This document shows positions 61,113 through 64,000 of a stretch of 64,000 nt of DNA, piece after piece. The stretch comes from CAVPJW01 sp963705525 (lineage in GTDB: Bacteria; Acidobacteriota; Vicinamibacteria; Vicinamibacterales; CAVPJW01), in assembly GCA_963705525.1 (NCBI GenBank), contig CAVPJW010000003.1, forward strand, positions 434,001-498,000, read 5' to 3'. Positions within the stretch are counted from its first letter, which is position 1. Each line of letters begins with the position of its first letter. The notes under the pieces are model-generated. The model was not told where the DNA came from, ran no database searches, and saw nothing but the letters and a program-made list of their open reading frames with translations. The translations under genes and the position numbers were made by a program.

Positions 61113-62690
61113 TTGACACGTCCCAATCCGTTCGCTAGCGTGGATCTGTTCGATCGCGTTCAAGCTATGTGCGCCGATACGCGGCGTCTCGATCCAGAGG
61201 ATCGCGTCCCATTGTTGGAGTCCGAACGGAAGGAGTCTGGCACAACGGCTGGCGATACCGATCCAGAGAACCAGTGGCACGAGGATCTGAATCGCGAACT
61301 GGCCGGGCTGTTTGTCGATCCCCCCACGGCATCCGCACCGACTGGTCCGGCGCCTCGTCTGCCAACCAGCGCACCCAATCCCGTTAGCGAAGCAGCACAG
61401 GCTCCGGTTGTGGCGCAGGCGCTGTCGGGTCCCGGTCTGGTTCAACCTTCGGAGGTTGACGACGGGGACGAAGATGAACCCCTTCCTGAAGCGGTTCGAC
61501 GTCCGCGTCTTGTGCCCGTCATGCGCGGCGGGCCGCCCGCGTCGCCTATCGTCGCGGAGGACCATGCGGGCAAGGACGCCGGCGCAGCCAGAAGCCCGAT
61601 AGGTCGTGACGAGGCTCTAGAGGCGATGTCGCGCGAGCTGCGCGACCGCCTTCGCCGGCGATACGCCGCGGAGTACGAACGCGAGATCGATGAAGGCCGT
61701 GCGCCGGTGCTCCACCGGATGTCGACAGCGCTGACGTCAATCGCCGCATGGCCGCGTGGGTGGAATAGGCAACCGATTTGTGAGTCGGCGACAGCGGTGC
61801 CCGAAGCCCGCATCGTGATCAGAATGCCTGTGGCCGCAGCAAAGCGCGGCATCAGTCGAGCCTTCCGCTCCACAGTGTCGATGCCGCGGAGCGCATGGAA
61901 GGTGGTGCAAGGCAGCGCGCAGCGAGTCCTCGACCGCACGCTTGAGTTCATCGGCGATTTCCTCATGCCCATGCCAGAGACGTTCGACTGGCGAGGCCTC
62001 AGACGCGCCTTCGCGGCGCTCGGGCTGATGGTGTTCGTGCTGGTGAGCTCGATGCTGACCGTGATGCTCCTCCGCCATCCCGACGATCATCGGTCGCGGA
62101 GGGGCCCTGGCTCGACGCTGCCCTCGAAGCAGCTCTCGGTCGCGATTCCTTTGATGCCGAGCTGGAGCGGAGTCGCACATGAGCGGACTGCCGCCGCGCC
62201 AGACCCCGTTCAATCAACGCCAATTGCGAACGCCGTCGGGGCCGACGCGATGCTCGCGGTGGCCGAGGCCGTTCCAGACGCTGATTCGAGGCCGGGGGAC
62301 GCGGATGAACCAGCACCCGTGCCATCAGAGGTGCCTGTCGTGGACGTTCGTGCGCCGACCGCCACGCCCGTCGCGGCCATAGGCACTTCCGTAGAAACGC
62401 GGGATTTCGTGTACACCGCGGACGATCGCGATGTCAGACCACCGGTTGTGCGGAGCCGCCAGGCCCGCGGCGATCAGGCCCAGGGCGTGACCGCTGACGA
62501 GATCATCGAACTCGAACTGATCGTTGCCGAAACCGGCGCCGTGGATTCTGTGAAACTGACCACGGACCTCCCGCGGATGGACCTTGCGATGATGCTCAGC
62601 GCCGTCAAGAACTGGCGATTTGATCCCGCCGTCCGTGATGGTCGGCCGGTGAAGTATCGCCTGCAGCTCCGCGTTCCGCGGATGCGTTGA
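61113..62690 (+). CDS. Membrane protein with C-terminal TonB-like domain
   Basis: 525 residues from TTG 61113; later starts at GTG 61140 or ATG 61167 are possible. A long charged, Pro/Ala-rich cytoplasmic part precedes one membrane helix (AFAALGLMVFVLVSSMLTVMLL, about residue 305). A disordered periplasmic stretch leads to a C-terminal beta domain: IIELELIVAETGAVDSVKL, MLSAVKNWRFDPAVRDGRPV and YRLQLRVP. That module matches TonB C-terminal domains. No ExbB/ExbD gene is adjacent, and the function is not known. Confidence 0.6.
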   Translation: MTRPNPFASVDLFDRVQAMCADTRRLDPEDRVPLLESERKESGTTAGDTDPENQWHEDLNRELAGLFVDPPTASAPTGPAPRLPTSAPNPVSEAAQAPVVAQALSGPGLVQPSEVDDGDEDEPLPEAVRRPRLVPVMRGGPPASPIVAEDHAGKDAGAARSPIGRDEALEAMSRELRDRLRRRYAAEYEREIDEGRAPVLHRMSTALTSIAAWPRGWNRQPICESATAVPEARIVIRMPVAAAKRGISRAFRSTVSMPRSAWKVVQGSAQRVLDRTLEFIGDFLMPMPETFDWRGLRRAFAALGLMVFVLVSSMLTVMLLRHPDDHRSRRGPGSTLPSKQLSVAIPLMPSWSGVAHERTAAAPDPVQSTPIANAVGADAMLAVAEAVPDADSRPGDADEPAPVPSEVPVVDVRAPTATPVAAIGTSVETRDFVYTADDRDVRPPVVRSRQARGDQAQGVTADEIIELELIVAETGAVDSVKLTTDLPRMDLAMMLSAVKNWRFDPAVRDGRPVKYRLQLRVPRMR

Positions 62691-62830
62691 GCCGTCAGCA
62701 GAGTTGGCGGCACGGGGTGCGAGCCCAGAGTCTCAGTTCTGGGAAGAAGAGGGCGCGGCCTGGTTCCGAGACGAGAAAAACGCACCGTCTCGGCCCAAGC
62801 CATCTGTGATTGAATGGGCCGCTGAGGCCA

Positions 62831-64000
62831 GTGACCCACGAGACGCTCGAGCCCATCGAAAAAACCAGCCCTGAGGCGCTCCGCGCGCTGCAGCTCGAAC
62901 GACTCAAGTCTACCCTTGCGCACGTCTACGACCGTGTCCCTCACTATCGCGCGGCATTCGATCGCGCGGGCGTGAAACCAGAAGACTTGAGCCAGCTGTC
63001 GGATCTCGCCCGGTTTCCGTTCACGACCAAGAAAGATCTCCGCGATAGCTATCCCTTCGGCATGTTCGCCATCCCGATGTCCGACATCGTCCGCATCCAT
63101 GCGTCGAGCGGGACCACCGGCAAGCCGACGGTGGTGGGTTATTCGAGGCGTGACATCGAAATGTGGGCCGGGGTGATGGCGCGATCGATACGCGCCGCGG
63201 GTGGCCGTTCAACGGACAAGATTCACGTGGCGTACGGCTACGGGCTTTTTACGGGTGGGCTCGGTGCGCATTACGGCGCGGAAGCCCTCGGGGCCGCCGT
63301 GATCCCCGTCGGTGGCGGCATGAGCGAGCGGCAGGTGCAACTGATCGTCGATTTCAAGCCCGACATCCTGATGTGCACCCCCTCGTATTCGCTCGCGCTC
63401 GCGGACGAGTTCGAGCGCCAGGGTCTCGATCCTGCGAAGTCATCGCTCCGCATTGGCATCTTCGGAGCCGAGCCGTGGACCGATCGCATGCGGGACGAGA
63501 TCGAGCAGCGGCTCGGCCTCGAAGCGCTGAACATTTATGGTCTGTCTGAGGTGATCGGTCCGGGCGTCGCCCAGGAATGCGGTGGGACGAGGGACGGCCT
63601 CACCATCTGGGAGGATCACTTCTATCCTGAAATCATCGATCCCGAATCAGGCCGTGCTCTCTCGGATGGCGAGGAGGGTGAGCTGGTCTTTACATCGCTG
63701 ACGAAGGAAGCGATGCCGGTAATCCGATACCGCACGCGAGACCTCACGCGGCTTCTCCCGCCCACAGCCAGGACGATGAGAAGGATGGAGAGAATTACCG
63801 GCCGGAGCGACGACATGCTGATCATCCGGGGAGTGAACGTGTTTCCGACGCAGATTGAAGAGATCCTCCTCGCGGAGTCGCGTCTGGCGCCGCACTACCT
63901 TCTCGAAATCCGGCGGGAGGATCGACTCGACTCGCTGGATGTGTTCGTCGAGCTGAGGAGTGACTTCACGACGATGGGTGCTGATGACCGCGCGACGATC
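62831..64000 (+). CDS. paaK: Phenylacetate-CoA ligase, partial (runs off window end)
   Basis: About 390 residues visible. The product starts TSPEALRALQLERLKSTLAHVYDRVPHYR after a few residues. The adenylate-forming motif IHASSGTTGKPTVVGYS, then YGYGLFTGGLGAHYGAEALGA, IYGLSEVIGPGVAQEC and RYRTRDLTRL, with GRSDDMLIIRGVNVFPTQIEE, are diagnostic of PaaK-type ligases. These activate phenylacetate or similar aryl acids to CoA thioesters. The start is GTG 62831; an in-frame TTG at 62810 is another option. The frame stays open to base 64000. Confidence 0.9.
   Translation, partial: MTHETLEPIEKTSPEALRALQLERLKSTLAHVYDRVPHYRAAFDRAGVKPEDLSQLSDLARFPFTTKKDLRDSYPFGMFAIPMSDIVRIHASSGTTGKPTVVGYSRRDIEMWAGVMARSIRAAGGRSTDKIHVAYGYGLFTGGLGAHYGAEALGAAVIPVGGGMSERQVQLIVDFKPDILMCTPSYSLALADEFERQGLDPAKSSLRIGIFGAEPWTDRMRDEIEQRLGLEALNIYGLSEVIGPGVAQECGGTRDGLTIWEDHFYPEIIDPESGRALSDGEEGELVFTSLTKEAMPVIRYRTRDLTRLLPPTARTMRRMERITGRSDDMLIIRGVNVFPTQIEEILLAESRLAPHYLLEIRREDRLDSLDVFVELRSDFTTMGADDRATI

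Noticed and set aside
1..64000. CRISPR arrays, insertion sequences, prophage genes, rRNA or tRNA genes
   Set aside because: No regularly spaced direct repeats, transposase or phage proteins, or tRNA-like cloverleaf sequences were noticed in the gaps; a dedicated tRNA and repeat search would be needed to exclude small ones.

Overview
The window reads as a contiguous piece of a bacterial chromosome with high GC (roughly 62-65% by eye). It most resembles Acidobacteriota, probably class Vicinamibacteria. That placement is an inference from overall gene style: GAF/SpoIIE phosphatase with Ser/Thr kinase, a WhiG/FliA-type sigma factor, a PCYCGC-motif protein, a DUF885 protein, and split b/b' ATP synthase subunits. 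No rRNA, tRNA, CRISPR array, prophage or insertion sequence was recognised.

The centre of the window is a classic origin neighbourhood. On the minus strand run rpmH-rnpA-yidD-yidC-jag-mnmE-mnmG-rsmG-parA-parB. On the plus strand run dnaA-dnaN-gyrB-gyrA, with no recF between dnaN and gyrB. The strand switch lies at about 39.8-40.2 kb. DnaA-box-like sites flank dnaA, an AT-rich stretch precedes dnaN, and a perfect parS palindrome is embedded in the last codons of rsmG.

Left of the origin (15-31 kb, minus strand) lie selD and then a tightly packed run: atpF'-atpF-atpH-atpA-atpG-atpD-atpC, wzm-wzt (O-antigen-type ABC exporter), rfaE2, mfd, a SurA-like isomerase and dusB. selD has an in-frame UGA at codon 14 with a strong hairpin starting at the UGA, so it is very probably a selenoprotein.

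The first 15 kb is more accessory. It holds a Ser/Thr kinase and a partner phosphatase with an S9 peptidase, fabZ, a putative membrane metalloprotease with an EamA transporter, a GGDEF cyclase, a CsgG-like protein, a hybrid histidine kinase, a WhiG/FliA sigma factor, a minimal DHp protein with a HTH protein, and a sigma-54 response regulator.

Right of the origin (48-64 kb) are a PcrA/UvrD helicase, glmU-glmS (UDP-GlcNAc synthesis), a TPR protein, rsmI, a DUF885 hydrolase-like gene, an FmdB-type zinc ribbon protein, galU, serS, a TonB-C-like protein and a phenylacetate-CoA ligase that runs off the end.

Four genes (kinase, GAF-SpoIIE phosphatase, PCYCGC protein, rsmG) carry single-base frame breaks, five breaks in total. 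These are either assembly indels or real decay and are marked individually.
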